DNA from: UBA11740 sp035635855
GTDB lineage: Bacteria > Acidobacteriota > Blastocatellia > Pyrinomonadales > Pyrinomonadaceae
Direction: 5' to 3'
DNA length: 64,000 bases
NCBI GenBank assembly: GCA_035635855.1
Contig: DASQAF010000006.1
Span: 186,001 to 250,000 of the forward strand
The notes under the pieces were generated by a model. That model worked only from the letters and a program-made list of their open reading frames with translations. It ran no database searches and was not told the origin of the DNA. Made by a program: the position numbers and the translations under genes. Positions 52,558-61,309 of this stretch are shown here, piece after piece. The stretch's first letter is position 1; each line of letters starts with the position of its first letter.

Positions 52558-54060
52558 ATGGAATTGCTGAAAGGGTTCAAGGTCGTTCCGGGAACGCTTT
52601 ACGGCACGCCAAAGGAAGTTTGGGGATTCCGCACCAAACCACATCGGGGCCGGCCCGCACTGATCGCTCACGATTTCCTTAAGGCCAACAAAGAAATTCT
52701 GGCCCTCGAAGGAATTCGTTTGCGACGCACTCGGACGATTGAGAGTCTGGGAGCGCACCACATCATCCACCAACAGCGACTAAAGAGACTCCCAATATAC
52801 CGCGCCTATGTCACCGTGCACCTCGGTCGAGACGGACACATCTATCTGGTGAAAAATCGCGCACTGCCAAGGGAACTCGCCGAACCGTCCGCTGAATTCA
52901 AGGTGACACAGGCCTCTGCCCGCAAACGAGCATTGCGCAGCGCGACAAGAAAGCCGCGCCTCGCTCGCATCTGTTCCTGCGAACGAATGTGGTTTCCGCT
53001 CAAGTCGAAACTGCGGCCGGCTTTTCGCGTTCGGGTACGCAGCCGAATGCCGCGTCAGGATTGGGTCATTTTTGTGGACGGAGAGACCGGGCGGATTCTG
53101 CGTAAGTACGACAATCTGGCTGAGGCCAATGGCATGGCCAGGGTCTTCGATCCCAATCCGGTAATTGCGCTCGGAGGCTCGGACCGTCTGCTAAAGGATG
53201 GACACCGGCAACCTCCGCCCAGCGACGCTTACTCGACGGTAACGCTGCGGGACCTTAACTCCAGCGGCCGCCTTGATGGACGCCGGGTGACTACTCAACT
53301 GACCAAGAAACGCGTGCATCAGCCTGACCGGAAGTTCTGCTTCGAGAGTAACCATCCCGCGTTCGAAGAAGTGATGGCGTATTACCATATTGATCGGGCG
53401 ATCGGTTATTTAGAGTCGTTGGGCTTCCGCGGATCGCGCGCTATCTTTCGCGCGCCCCTTCCCGTCGATGCCAACGGGACCGACGATGACAATTCCTGGT
53501 TTAGCCCGCATGACAGTAGTCTGACGTTCGGACTTGGCGGCATCGACGATGCCGAGGATGCTGAGATTATTCTTCACGAATTAGGGCACGCGATTCAGGA
53601 TGCTATCTGTCCGGGCTTTGGCCAGTCGGCTGAGGCGGCCGCGATGGGTGAAGGTTTTGGCGATTATTTTGCGGCAAGTTTCTTCGCCGGGAAGAAGACT
53701 CAATACTATCGAACGTCGGTAGGGACCTGGGACGGGATCAAAGACACCGAGCACCAGCCGCCCTGTATCCGCAGGGTGGATGAAAAATTAACCTACGAAT
53801 CGTTCGATCACGGCGACAACGCCGACGAACACGATAATGGGCAAATCTGGTCGGCGACCTTGTGGGATATCCGAACGGCAATGCAGCCCGAAATCGCTGA
53901 CCGGATCATTCTCGAGAGCCACTTTCAGCTCGACGGCTTCACCACGTTCGCGCGTGGCGCGCGTGCGATAATTGACGCCGACCGGAATCTCAACCGCGGC
54001 CGCCACCTCGCGCGGCTACGGCGGGTCTTTCATCGCCGAGGGATCGGCCCGGTAGAATGA
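52558..54060 (+). CDS. Gluzincin metalloprotease (M4/M36-like) without signal peptide
   Basis: 500 residues. The zinc site is HELGH (340-344) and the third ligand lies in MGEGFGDYFAA. An FTP-like N-terminal part (RTIESLGAHHIIHQQRLKRL, YRAYVTVHL) fits the fungalysin/thermolysin propeptide. Most such enzymes are secreted; here the N-terminus (MELLKGFKVVPGTLYG) has no signal, and no membrane helix is present. Either it is exported otherwise, or it is cytosolic. ATG 52558 with AGGAGG nearby. Confidence 0.85.
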   Translation: MELLKGFKVVPGTLYGTPKEVWGFRTKPHRGRPALIAHDFLKANKEILALEGIRLRRTRTIESLGAHHIIHQQRLKRLPIYRAYVTVHLGRDGHIYLVKNRALPRELAEPSAEFKVTQASARKRALRSATRKPRLARICSCERMWFPLKSKLRPAFRVRVRSRMPRQDWVIFVDGETGRILRKYDNLAEANGMARVFDPNPVIALGGSDRLLKDGHRQPPPSDAYSTVTLRDLNSSGRLDGRRVTTQLTKKRVHQPDRKFCFESNHPAFEEVMAYYHIDRAIGYLESLGFRGSRAIFRAPLPVDANGTDDDNSWFSPHDSSLTFGLGGIDDAEDAEIILHELGHAIQDAICPGFGQSAEAAAMGEGFGDYFAASFFAGKKTQYYRTSVGTWDGIKDTEHQPPCIRRVDEKLTYESFDHGDNADEHDNGQIWSATLWDIRTAMQPEIADRIILESHFQLDGFTTFARGARAIIDADRNLNRGRHLARLRRVFHRRGIGPVE

Positions 54061-54287
54061 AGTTCGAATCCGGGGACTGTCTACTTAAATTGTTGCTGAA
54101 TCTTTCGCAGAGCCATTGAATTAAGGCGCGAATGCAGGCCTGGATAGATTCCCGGCTTGTCAGCGCCCTCCTATGATCGGATACTAAAAAGCGCGATCGA
54201 TAAATAGTTTTCAAGGCGGGTAGGCAATGAAATGCGCTTTCAGTTGGAGGAGCGCGCCCTGGAGTCGCATGCCGATCGCACGAACAA

Positions 54288-54866
54288 GTGACAGCAAGCG
54301 AAACTGAGACACCGCGAACTTCGGATTACGAGCTGACGCAAAAGTCTGCCGAAGGTGATATGAAAGCCTTCGAAGAGCTTTACCAGCGTCACAATCGCCG
54401 CGTATATTCACTTTGCCTGCGCATGACCGGGAACGTGACCGAAGCGGAAGATCTGGCGCAGGAAGTCTTTATTCAGCTCTTTCGGAAGATTGGCAGCTTT
54501 CGCGGCGAGTCGGCATTTACTACCTGGTTGCATCGTCTGACGGTCAATCAGGTGCTAATGCACTTTCGTAAGCGCGGCGTGCGTTTGGAACAAACGACCG
54601 AGGACGGCGAAGCACCGATTCAGATCGTCAAGGGGACTGAAAACCCGAACGCCATGCCGGTCGTGGATCGCATAGCCCTGGACAAGGCAATTGCGCAATT
54701 GCCGCCTGGATACAAGGCTGTATTCACGTTGCATGACATCGAAGGACACGAGCACGAAGAGATCGCCCGGATGCTGGGCGTTTCCGTCGGGACGTCAAAA
54801 TCGCAATTACATAAGGCCCGTATGAAATTACGGGGTCTTCTCAGGCAACAGAATAAGCCGCACTAG
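54288..54866 (+). CDS. ECF-type sigma factor, second copy
   Basis: 192 residues, GTG start. Region 2: AEDLAQEVFIQLFRKIGSF with ESAFTTWLHRLTVNQV. Region 4: EHEEIARMLGVSVGTSKSQLHKAR. It is the upstream half of a sigma/anti-sigma pair; the anti-sigma follows after 182 bp. The two later DUF4097 genes and bshB1 continue in the same direction. Confidence 0.94.
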   Translation: MTASETETPRTSDYELTQKSAEGDMKAFEELYQRHNRRVYSLCLRMTGNVTEAEDLAQEVFIQLFRKIGSFRGESAFTTWLHRLTVNQVLMHFRKRGVRLEQTTEDGEAPIQIVKGTENPNAMPVVDRIALDKAIAQLPPGYKAVFTLHDIEGHEHEEIARMLGVSVGTSKSQLHKARMKLRGLLRQQNKPH

Positions 54867-55048
54867 CAACCAAGAAACGTGCCCGATTTTTGGGCGGGTC
54901 CGGGAAAAAGGGCCAGTTTGACAAGCAGGCGGGTCGAATTCGCCCGCTGCATCACCAAACGCAGTCTCCCCTTTATTGCTTTGGGACCGCGAGAGTCGCG
55001 CTGTCCGAGGCTTGTTTATCAGCGCGCGGCGCATCAGAGGTTGTAACA

Positions 55049-55753
55049 ATGAACTGCGAGAAGTATCAGGATTTACTCAGCGATTTCGTTGACGGGTCGC
55101 TCCCTCAGTCAGATTACGACAGAATCGAAACGCATCTCAGCGTTTGCGGGCCTTGCGCCGAAGCGCGCAATGACCTTGAAGCTATTGTGGGTTTTTGTCG
55201 CGAACATCGCGGCGAGTACGACGCTGTGCCAAACGAGCGAGCCCTATGGCTACGCATTAGCAACACGCTCGAGAGCGAGTTGTCTGTGCCATCGCCGGCA
55301 TCAATTCCGCCGGGCGCGGGTTGGTGGTTTCGCTTGATGAACCGAAGCTGGGAATTGTCATTCCCACAACTGGCAGCCGCCGTTACCGCGATCATTATCG
55401 TGGTTTCAGTGGTCACAACCGTCGGCTTGCGCCGCTTCACTTTCTCGGCAGCTGATTCCGGGGTCCAGACCTCAGGGGCTCCGCTTGCGCTAAATGGATC
55501 TTCTGTGCAGGATCGTTTTCGTCAGCAACAGCAGGTCGTCGCGTACTGGAATCAGAGAGTTGAACTAAACAAGGCGCGCTGGAACCCGCAAATGCGCGAG
55601 ACCTTCGATCGTAATATGAGCGTGATCGATGCCGCCGTTAACGATTCAATGAGTCGTCTGACACAGAATCCGCATGACGAAGTTACCGAGGAAATTCTGA
55701 ACGCGGCCCTGAACGACAAGGTTGAGCTATTGAAAGAGTTTGCCGACCTATGA
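55049..55753 (+). CDS. Anti-sigma factor, zf-HC2 type
   Basis: 234 residues from ATG 55049, with AGAGG eight bases before. One zinc finger (HLSVCGPC) behind DLLSDFVDGSLP, one membrane helix (LAAAVTAIIIVVSVVTTVGL), then an exported helical domain. Typical single-finger form, unlike the doubled one at 41935. The larger reading upstream (54890) is not supported. Confidence 0.9.
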   Translation: MNCEKYQDLLSDFVDGSLPQSDYDRIETHLSVCGPCAEARNDLEAIVGFCREHRGEYDAVPNERALWLRISNTLESELSVPSPASIPPGAGWWFRLMNRSWELSFPQLAAAVTAIIIVVSVVTTVGLRRFTFSAADSGVQTSGAPLALNGSSVQDRFRQQQQVVAYWNQRVELNKARWNPQMRETFDRNMSVIDAAVNDSMSRLTQNPHDEVTEEILNAALNDKVELLKEFADL

Positions 55754-55796
55754 TTGAGTAGGCGCACCGCAGCGCCTGGATTTGACTCCGACTACG

Positions 55797-56558
55797 ATGA
55801 AGATTCACCCGCTCGCCACAGCTTACCGAATGAGAAATTCAGCAGCGATTCTTGCTTTCCTCGTCACTCTGGGTGTGTCTCCCGGGGCGTTGGCTCAACA
55901 GAAGGTTTCGCGGCACTTTCCAGCCGGCAAGACTGTGCGGTTGGAATTGAAGAACCTCTCCGGCACAATCACGGTCGAGACCTGGGCCCGCGAAGAGATC
56001 AAGATCACTGCGACCATGGAAACTCCAACGGCGCGTTTCAATCCACGGCAGACGGACGTGGGTCTGGTGATTGACGTCGTCAGCGACAATCGCGGCCGCA
56101 ACGATGTTGGTGACATAAACTTCAAAGTCCAGGTGCCGGCGCGATCTTCAGTCGACCTCGAGACCCGGCGCGGCCAGATCACTGTTAGCAACATTCAGGG
56201 TGATTTGGTGCGGGCGCACATTTCTACCGAAGGCAACATCGAATTGAGCGGCATCAACGCGGCCCGCGTTTTTGCGTCAAACACAATTGGCGACATTTAC
56301 TTCGATGGCGAGTTCGCCACGGGCGGAACTTATGAATTCAAGTCAGGTCGCGGAGTAATTACGTTGCGCCTCCCGGCGAACTGCGGGTTCCGTTTGGTGG
56401 CCACCGCGCCGGCGGAAAAGATTTCGATGGGTCAGTTCTGGCACAAGGGGATGAAACTGTTGGGCGACGGCCGTAGGATTATTGGCGACGTCGGCGATGG
56501 CCGCGCTTCAGTTACCGTCACGAACTATCAGGGCAACATCAACTTCCTTCGGCGCTAG
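55797..56558 (+). CDS. Secreted DUF4097-type beta-strand protein
   Basis: Signal peptide near MRNSAAILAFLVTLGVSPGALA. The mature part is a right-handed beta-repeat: VRLELKNLSGTITVETW, INFKVQVPARSSVDLET, and GDLVRAHISTEGNIELSGI, as in DUF4097/DUF4098 proteins. I start at ATG 55797; a TTG 15 bases before has a weak site. It is 44 bp after the anti-sigma stop. Likely an envelope target of that sigma operon; this is inference. Confidence 0.82.
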   Translation: MKIHPLATAYRMRNSAAILAFLVTLGVSPGALAQQKVSRHFPAGKTVRLELKNLSGTITVETWAREEIKITATMETPTARFNPRQTDVGLVIDVVSDNRGRNDVGDINFKVQVPARSSVDLETRRGQITVSNIQGDLVRAHISTEGNIELSGINAARVFASNTIGDIYFDGEFATGGTYEFKSGRGVITLRLPANCGFRLVATAPAEKISMGQFWHKGMKLLGDGRRIIGDVGDGRASVTVTNYQGNINFLRR

Positions 56559-56591
56559 ACAACTCTTTCGTTCTCCCGCACAATCGCTTTA

Positions 56592-57485
56592 GTGAAAAGA
56601 CCGACGAGCGCAAAACTTTTTTCGCTTCTCGCCTTGCTTGTCATTTCGGCCCTTCCCTTCGCTCCACCGGCCACGGCGCAAAAAGACAAAAAGACCACCC
56701 AAGTGTCCGTGCCCACAATGAAGCGCAGCACGTTGCGGCACGAAGTCCGCAAGCTCGCCTACGGCGGCACATTAACGCTGTCTGCCGCTCCCGCGGGCTC
56801 GATCACCATCGAAGGTTGGCAACGCAGCGAAGTTGACGTAACCGCTGAGATCGAGTTGCAGGCCGGCAGCGCCGAGGATTTGGATCAACTGCTCACGGTC
56901 AATAACTTTGCAGTTGACGAAGACGCCAATCATGTGCGCATCCTGACCACTGGCACGCATGACAAGAAATTAATGAAGCGCGTGGCAAAGGACTTCCCCA
57001 AATCGCTGCTCGGCTTGCCCTGGAAAATCGACTTTCACATCAAAGTACCGGCGTTAGCGGACCTGGAAATTGACGCCGGCAACGGCCCGATAAAGCTCTC
57101 GGGAGTTGAGGGGGCGATTCGGCTCAATGCCCTCCAGAGCGTTGCCGATTTGACTCTAACCGGCGGTTCGGTGTTGGCGACAGTTCAGAGCGGCGCGATT
57201 AATGTCGCGATTCCGGCCCGCGGATGGCACGGACTGGGCGCGGATATAAAACTGGCAGCGGGCAATTTAAGCGTGGAATTGCTTCCGGGCTTCAACGCTT
57301 ATATCGACGCTCAGGTGATGCGCGCCGGCGAGATCAAGACTACCTACGCGGGTCTCGAACCCAGAGAGCAAACCAGCATCACTCCGCGCTCGATGGAGGT
57401 GCGCGCCGGTAGCGGCGGCGCGACTCTGACGTTTACGGTCGGAGACGGTACGATCGAGATAAGACCGATGAGCAGTAAGCAGTAG
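56592..57485 (+). CDS. Secreted DUF4097-related beta-strand protein, second copy
   Basis: GTG start, signal peptide MKRPTSAKLFSLLALLVIS ending near ATAQ. LSAAPAGSITIEGWQRSEVDV and DFHIKVPALADLEIDAGNGP follow the same repeat idea as the upstream gene, so the two are probably paralogues. 297 residues, 33 bp after its neighbour. It stops 11 bp before bshB1. Confidence 0.8.
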   Translation: MKRPTSAKLFSLLALLVISALPFAPPATAQKDKKTTQVSVPTMKRSTLRHEVRKLAYGGTLTLSAAPAGSITIEGWQRSEVDVTAEIELQAGSAEDLDQLLTVNNFAVDEDANHVRILTTGTHDKKLMKRVAKDFPKSLLGLPWKIDFHIKVPALADLEIDAGNGPIKLSGVEGAIRLNALQSVADLTLTGGSVLATVQSGAINVAIPARGWHGLGADIKLAAGNLSVELLPGFNAYIDAQVMRAGEIKTTYAGLEPREQTSITPRSMEVRAGSGGATLTFTVGDGTIEIRPMSSKQ

Positions 57486-57496
57486 GCAGGAGGGCG

Positions 57497-58240
57497 ATGA
57501 CCGCGGAAACGCAACTGGATGTGCTGGCGGTCTTCTCGCATCCCGACGATGCTGAGTTGACGATGGGCGGAACGCTGCTCAAGCTGAAGTCGCTTGGCTA
57601 TCGCACTGGCGTGCTCGATATGACGCGCGGCGAGATGGGCACGCGCGGCACTCCTGAGATTCGCGCGAAAGAATCGTTGGACGCAGCAGGGATTTTGGGA
57701 TTGGATGGGCGCCTGAATCTGGAGCAACCGGACGGCCATATTGCACTCGACGATGAGTCGCGAACAGCGATGGTGCGAGTCTTGCGACAGTGCCGGCCGA
57801 AAGTGGTCTTCACTTCGCATTGGGACGATCCGCATCCGGATCATGCGGTCACTACGCGCGTTGTTCGCGAAGCCGCACGCCTAGCCACGATGCGCCGGTA
57901 TGACGAGGCCGCCAGTCTGGACGCGATCAAGATGCCGGCGATCGCCCACGCGGTCTATTCAAGGCTAATTGTACCGTCCTTTATCGTTGACGTGTCCGAG
58001 TTTGCCGAGGGAAAGATGAAGGCGATTCGCGCCCACGCGTCGCAGTTCTACAGTGCCGAATCAAATGAGCCTCCGACCCGGATCAGCGACCCGGCGTTTC
58101 TTCATCAGATGGAATGGCGCATGCGTTACTACGGTTCGTTAATTGGAGTGGCGGCCGGCGAGGCCTTCTATGTGCGCGAGGCCTTGAATGTAGACGATCC
58201 GATCGCCTTGCTAACGCGACCTATGAATATCTATTCTTAG
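57497..58240 (+). CDS. bshB1: Bacillithiol biosynthesis deacetylase BshB1
   Basis: Zinc deacetylase that removes acetate from GlcNAc-malate. Metal site SHPDDAE (H15, D18) and HPDH; DMTRGEMGTRG and TSHWDDPHPDH are family marks. 247 residues. The second pathway gene, bshA, lies 3.1 kb on; between them two genes run the other way. BshC is not seen in the window. Confidence 0.93.
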   Translation: MTAETQLDVLAVFSHPDDAELTMGGTLLKLKSLGYRTGVLDMTRGEMGTRGTPEIRAKESLDAAGILGLDGRLNLEQPDGHIALDDESRTAMVRVLRQCRPKVVFTSHWDDPHPDHAVTTRVVREAARLATMRRYDEAASLDAIKMPAIAHAVYSRLIVPSFIVDVSEFAEGKMKAIRAHASQFYSAESNEPPTRISDPAFLHQMEWRMRYYGSLIGVAAGEAFYVREALNVDDPIALLTRPMNIYS

Positions 58241-58246
58241 TTAGAG

Positions 58247-58353
58247 GTCAGTTGTCAGTGGTTAGTTGTTTCTCTCAGCTTTAAGGTCAACCATCGCGCG
58301 GCAAAATCCAGCGAAGAAAACGTAAGCACTAACCACTACCACTGACCACTGAC
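58247..58353. repeat. Inverted repeat of GTCAGT/GGTTAGT words
   Basis: Left GTCAGTTGTCAGTGGTTAGT (58247-58266) and right ACTAACCACTACCACTGACC... (58328-58353) are inverse, the right one having an extra GTGGTA. They close the gap between convergent bshB1 and the helical protein gene. Confidence 0.6.
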
Positions 58354-58358
58354 GTTTC

Positions 58359-60266
58359 TTACTTCTGCTTTTCTTCCAGCACTGCCCGCGCAATCGCGAT
58401 CACCGCGCCGGCTCGCGGGGCCTCACGCTCAAAGCCACGCGCTAGTTCAACCGTGCGATTGTAATCAGCCCGCGCGAGTTCGCGGAAGACACCCGAGACG
58501 TCAAAGTCCGCCACCGTCGAGCTCCGCACCGAACTCATTGATTTTGTCAGTAAGCTAATCCTGAGTACTCCATCCTCTCCGGTAAATCCTTCCGCGGAGT
58601 TGGCCGCCTTCACCGCGTCGTACACCGCGTCCCACGTCTTGTCGCGATCGCTGAGGAACAGTGCGTTGGCCACGGCCATTAGCGCCCGTGGGCGATCGGG
58701 ATCCGGCCCCTCGATGCGACGCGCTTCCGTCAGAGCATCGTCGATTACGCTGAGGGATTTCTCGCGATCATTCTTCGCTAATAGTTTCGCCACCTGACTT
58801 AGGGCCCAGGCCTTCTGCAGGTGTGTCAGCTCCCCGGTGCGCACGAGTTCCAGAACCGCGTTGGGGTCTTTCTTATCAACGGCGCGCATCGTCAGGGTGA
58901 CGTCGATGAAGGCGCGAGCGTTCTTGCGCAGGTCACTGTCATCAATCTTGTCGACATAATCGCGCGCTCGCAAATCTCCGTTTTCAACCCGCAACCTGGC
59001 CAACTGCAGATACAGCCCGTCGCGCTCTTCGGATGTCTTGGCATGCTCGACCCGATCCAGCAGGGCCTGTTCGCGATCCTCACTCTTCTTTTGGGGACGT
59101 ATTCCTTCGCGCAAGGTTTCATCGTCGCGCTGGCGCGCGTTCTCCGGAACCAGCGGCGTGAGCGCTTCCATCTGCGCCCGCACGGATTCGGTAATCTCTC
59201 TGGGAGCTAACTCCTCAAACAGCGGCATCAGCCGCTTCATGACCATATATTTCCCCTCGATGCCCGAAGTGGTCTGATCCTGTCCCGGTGGCGCCAGGGG
59301 TCGCTGCAGGATGTCGGCTGCGGCGCGAAAGAAAGCCGCGCGCAACTCGGTTGTAGTCTCAGGTGGAGAGCCGCCGCGGGAGGTCTGCGACGTCGAAGCG
59401 CCGCCGCCGCTGTAGGTAACAAAGATATGCGGAGTGAAGAGATACGACGAAAGCAGCGAGACGGTGTTGGCGTCAGACTGCATACTACCAACAGCGCGGC
59501 TTAACATGGACAGGTAACGACGATCCGCGGCGGCCGCATCCTTCTCGCGCAGATAGGTAAGATAATCGAGTCCCTCTCTGGTGATCGTAGCCAGCGCCGA
59601 ATCGGCGAACTGAAGACTTCGCTCGACGTCCGTGTCTAGAAGCTGGCGCGCCAGATTTAACCTTTGACTTACGGCCTCAGGCGTATCGGACGGATTCGAT
59701 CGACTCTTATCTGAAGCTTCGGTGGCCTGTTGCTGCTGATCGACTTTCAGCTTGGCCAGTAACTCTTCACCCAGTGTCCGATCGCGTTTGGCCGCGAGCC
59801 GCAAGACTTCCCCGCGAATATTTGGAGGACCGGTTACCGCAGCGCTTCCTCTCTTTGCCTGCTGCTGTTTGATCTCTTCATCCATCCGCTGCTGCCCCTC
59901 GCGGTCGACAATTTCGGCGGCGTCCCAGGCTTTGCGAAATAGCGTCCGGCTGCGTTCCGGATCGACTTCCCAGAGCGCGTCGGCAATTCGCGCCTGTGTG
60001 CGCGCGCGCAGCTTCTGATCGTTGAAGTTGCCGGCGTCAGCGGCTAAGGCGATCAAGAGCGACTGTGCCTGGGCTCGCCGCTCGCGGATGAGTCGTTCCG
60101 CTTCGGGATCCTTCGCCACCTTGTTTCTGTTGGCGTCCTTTACGGGCGCGGCCGTTTTCGAGCCGTTCGGCTGAGCCGTTGCGGCAGGTTGCGCGCTGAT
60201 GGTTGTGGCGGAAAAAATAGCAGAGAAGCAGAAAGCTGCTACGCAGGGAAGGGAAAAGCGTATCAT
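58359..60266 (-). CDS. Secreted helical-repeat protein of unknown function, 635 aa
   Basis: Signal peptide MIRFSLPCVAAFCFSAIFSA. The mature part is nearly all alpha-helical, with TPR-like pairs (ARTQARIADALWEVDPERSRTLF; EKSLSVIDDALTEARRIEG) and a serine/glycine loop in the middle. No catalytic motif. ATG with GGAGG seven bases before. I know similar proteins only as hypotheticals of Acidobacteriota. Confidence 0.75.
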   Translation of the reverse strand: MIRFSLPCVAAFCFSAIFSATTISAQPAATAQPNGSKTAAPVKDANRNKVAKDPEAERLIRERRAQAQSLLIALAADAGNFNDQKLRARTQARIADALWEVDPERSRTLFRKAWDAAEIVDREGQQRMDEEIKQQQAKRGSAAVTGPPNIRGEVLRLAAKRDRTLGEELLAKLKVDQQQQATEASDKSRSNPSDTPEAVSQRLNLARQLLDTDVERSLQFADSALATITREGLDYLTYLREKDAAAADRRYLSMLSRAVGSMQSDANTVSLLSSYLFTPHIFVTYSGGGASTSQTSRGGSPPETTTELRAAFFRAAADILQRPLAPPGQDQTTSGIEGKYMVMKRLMPLFEELAPREITESVRAQMEALTPLVPENARQRDDETLREGIRPQKKSEDREQALLDRVEHAKTSEERDGLYLQLARLRVENGDLRARDYVDKIDDSDLRKNARAFIDVTLTMRAVDKKDPNAVLELVRTGELTHLQKAWALSQVAKLLAKNDREKSLSVIDDALTEARRIEGPDPDRPRALMAVANALFLSDRDKTWDAVYDAVKAANSAEGFTGEDGVLRISLLTKSMSSVRSSTVADFDVSGVFRELARADYNRTVELARGFEREAPRAGAVIAIARAVLEEKQK

Positions 60267-60360
60267 CCGTAACCTCCGGAGAATGGTTGAACTGTACTGG
60301 TTTCAGAAACGCGCGCGGCGCCGGGCGGTTCCAGAATGTAAGTAAAGAGGCGGGTGGCGG

Positions 60361-60924
60361 CTAAACTGCAATCACTTCCAGGTCGGGGTCGATTTCCTGC
60401 TTGAGCATGCCTTCGATGGCCATGAGTGTGCCGGTCAGGGAACTCGGACAACTGCCGCACGCGCCCTGATAGCGAATCTTCAGCGTGTGATCTTTGAGTT
60501 CAAGGATTTCCAGATAGCCACCATCGCCTGCAAGTGCAGGGCGCACTTTCTCGTCGAGTATCTCATTGATTCGGAGAAGGCGCGGGTCGTCACTCATTAC
60601 GGCCGCGAGTGCGCCGCCGACCCCCTCCGCGCTGGCAATCGATGAACCTGCGGTTACTGAGTCGGCCGCGCGAATCGGCACGGCCAGCGCCGGGAGCAAC
60701 TCGTCCCAATCCGCAGAGTCTTCCTTTTCAGTCGTGATCATGTTGCCCATGTAGAAGACTGAGACCAGGTTGCCGACCTCAAACAGCGACTTCGCCAGCG
60801 GATCGTCCTGGGCTTTCTCAGGTGAATCGAACTGGAGCGCTACGCCGTTGGTAACCGGCTCACGCAGAATGAACTTCACCGCGTTGGGGTTTGGAGTTTC
60901 CTGAATATCGCTAATCTTTGGCAT
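60361..60924 (-). CDS. Nfu-type iron-sulfur cluster scaffold
   Basis: 187 residues: Nfu N-terminal domain (IQETPNPNAVKFILREPV, LFEVGNLVSVFYMGNMITTEK) and NifU-like C-terminal domain with Cys156 and Cys159 in GACGSCPSSLTGTL. It assembles or carries a 4Fe-4S cluster. Full length, as in mitochondrial NFU1. Located between the helical protein and the non-coding region upstream of bshA; the -10-like TATAAT at 60983 may serve it. Confidence 0.92.
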   Translation of the reverse strand: MPKISDIQETPNPNAVKFILREPVTNGVALQFDSPEKAQDDPLAKSLFEVGNLVSVFYMGNMITTEKEDSADWDELLPALAVPIRAADSVTAGSSIASAEGVGGALAAVMSDDPRLLRINEILDEKVRPALAGDGGYLEILELKDHTLKIRYQGACGSCPSSLTGTLMAIEGMLKQEIDPDLEVIAV

Positions 60925-60982
60925 TGCTGTTTCGCGAGCAGCTATTTAAGAAGCCACCCTTCCTTTATTATGTTTCACAAGG

Positions 60983-60988
60983 ATTATA
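60983..60988 (-). promoter_or_regulatory. Candidate -10 box for the Nfu gene
   Basis: Minus-strand TATAAT, about 60 bp upstream of the Nfu start. A plus-strand TATAAC overlaps it, so the box could face both ways. The -35 is not clear. Confidence 0.35.
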
Positions 60989-60994
60989 ACCCTT

Positions 60995-61180
60995 TTGCAG
61001 TAGAACCTCGAATGCGGATGTATTACGCAGGAAGTTGGCCGGCAACATCGCAAAAATGCTTGCGGCCTAAAGGTACTGGGAATATACTCGCGGGCCTCAC
61101 TTGCCCCCCTTTTCTCAAAGGCGAGACAAGATGAGATGGAGGCAGACGATTGCGAGGGTCGGCTGCCTCCTCTTTTTTTG
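60995..61180 (+). ncRNA. Candidate structured RNA with its own terminator
   Basis: Between a -10-like TATAAC (60985-60990) and a good terminator (61137-61180) there is no plus-strand gene. GGCC-g-GCAACAT / ATG-c-TTGC-g-GGCC folds near 61040-61073, and other short stems surround it. It could be a small RNA or a leader. It does not match tmRNA, 4.5S RNA or RNase P, and a 6S-like closing stem is not evident. Confidence 0.3.
61137..61180 (+). terminator. Intrinsic terminator without an upstream plus-strand gene
   Basis: GGAGGCAG / CTGCCTCC 8-bp stem, about 17-nt loop, followed by TCTTTTTTTG. It lies 130 bp upstream of bshA. Confidence 0.7.
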
Positions 61181-61188
61181 AAGTAGGG

Positions 61189-61270
61189 CTTAGTGCTTAG
61201 TGATTTGTGCCTTGAGCTTGGTATTCTTTTCCGAGGTAGGTAGTCACGGCAGAGAACACTAAGTACTAAG
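61189..61270. repeat. CTTAGTG inverted repeat upstream of bshA
   Basis: CTTAGTGCTTAGTG (61189-61202) and CACTAAGTACTAAG (61257-61270) are inverse with one mismatch. The right arm runs into the tandem repeat that follows. Confidence 0.55.
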
Positions 61271-61299
61271 CTCTAAGTACTAAGCTCTAAGTACTAAGG
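61264..61299 (+). repeat. 14-bp tandem repeat (TACTAAGCTCTAAG)
   Basis: Two full units (61264-61277, 61278-61291) and a partial third, ending ten bases before the bshA ATG. Copy number could vary between strains and affect translation; this is not tested. Confidence 0.7.
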
Positions 61300-61309
61300 A
61301 CTAGTTCTG

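Larger units (their letters stand above)
60925..61309. other. Intergenic region between nfu and bshA
   Basis: 385 bp holding the -10-like site, a structured stretch (60995-61180, ending in a terminator), a CTTAGTG inverted repeat and a 14-bp tandem repeat ahead of bshA. No protein gene. Confidence 0.5.

Noticed and set aside
60995..61180. Upstream bshA region as 6S RNA
   Set aside because: Length and terminator would fit, but I cannot find the 5'-3' closing stem or the open central bubble of 6S RNA.
61264..61299. Short repeat as a CRISPR array
   Set aside because: Units are 14 bp, directly adjacent with no spacers, and no cas gene is in the window.
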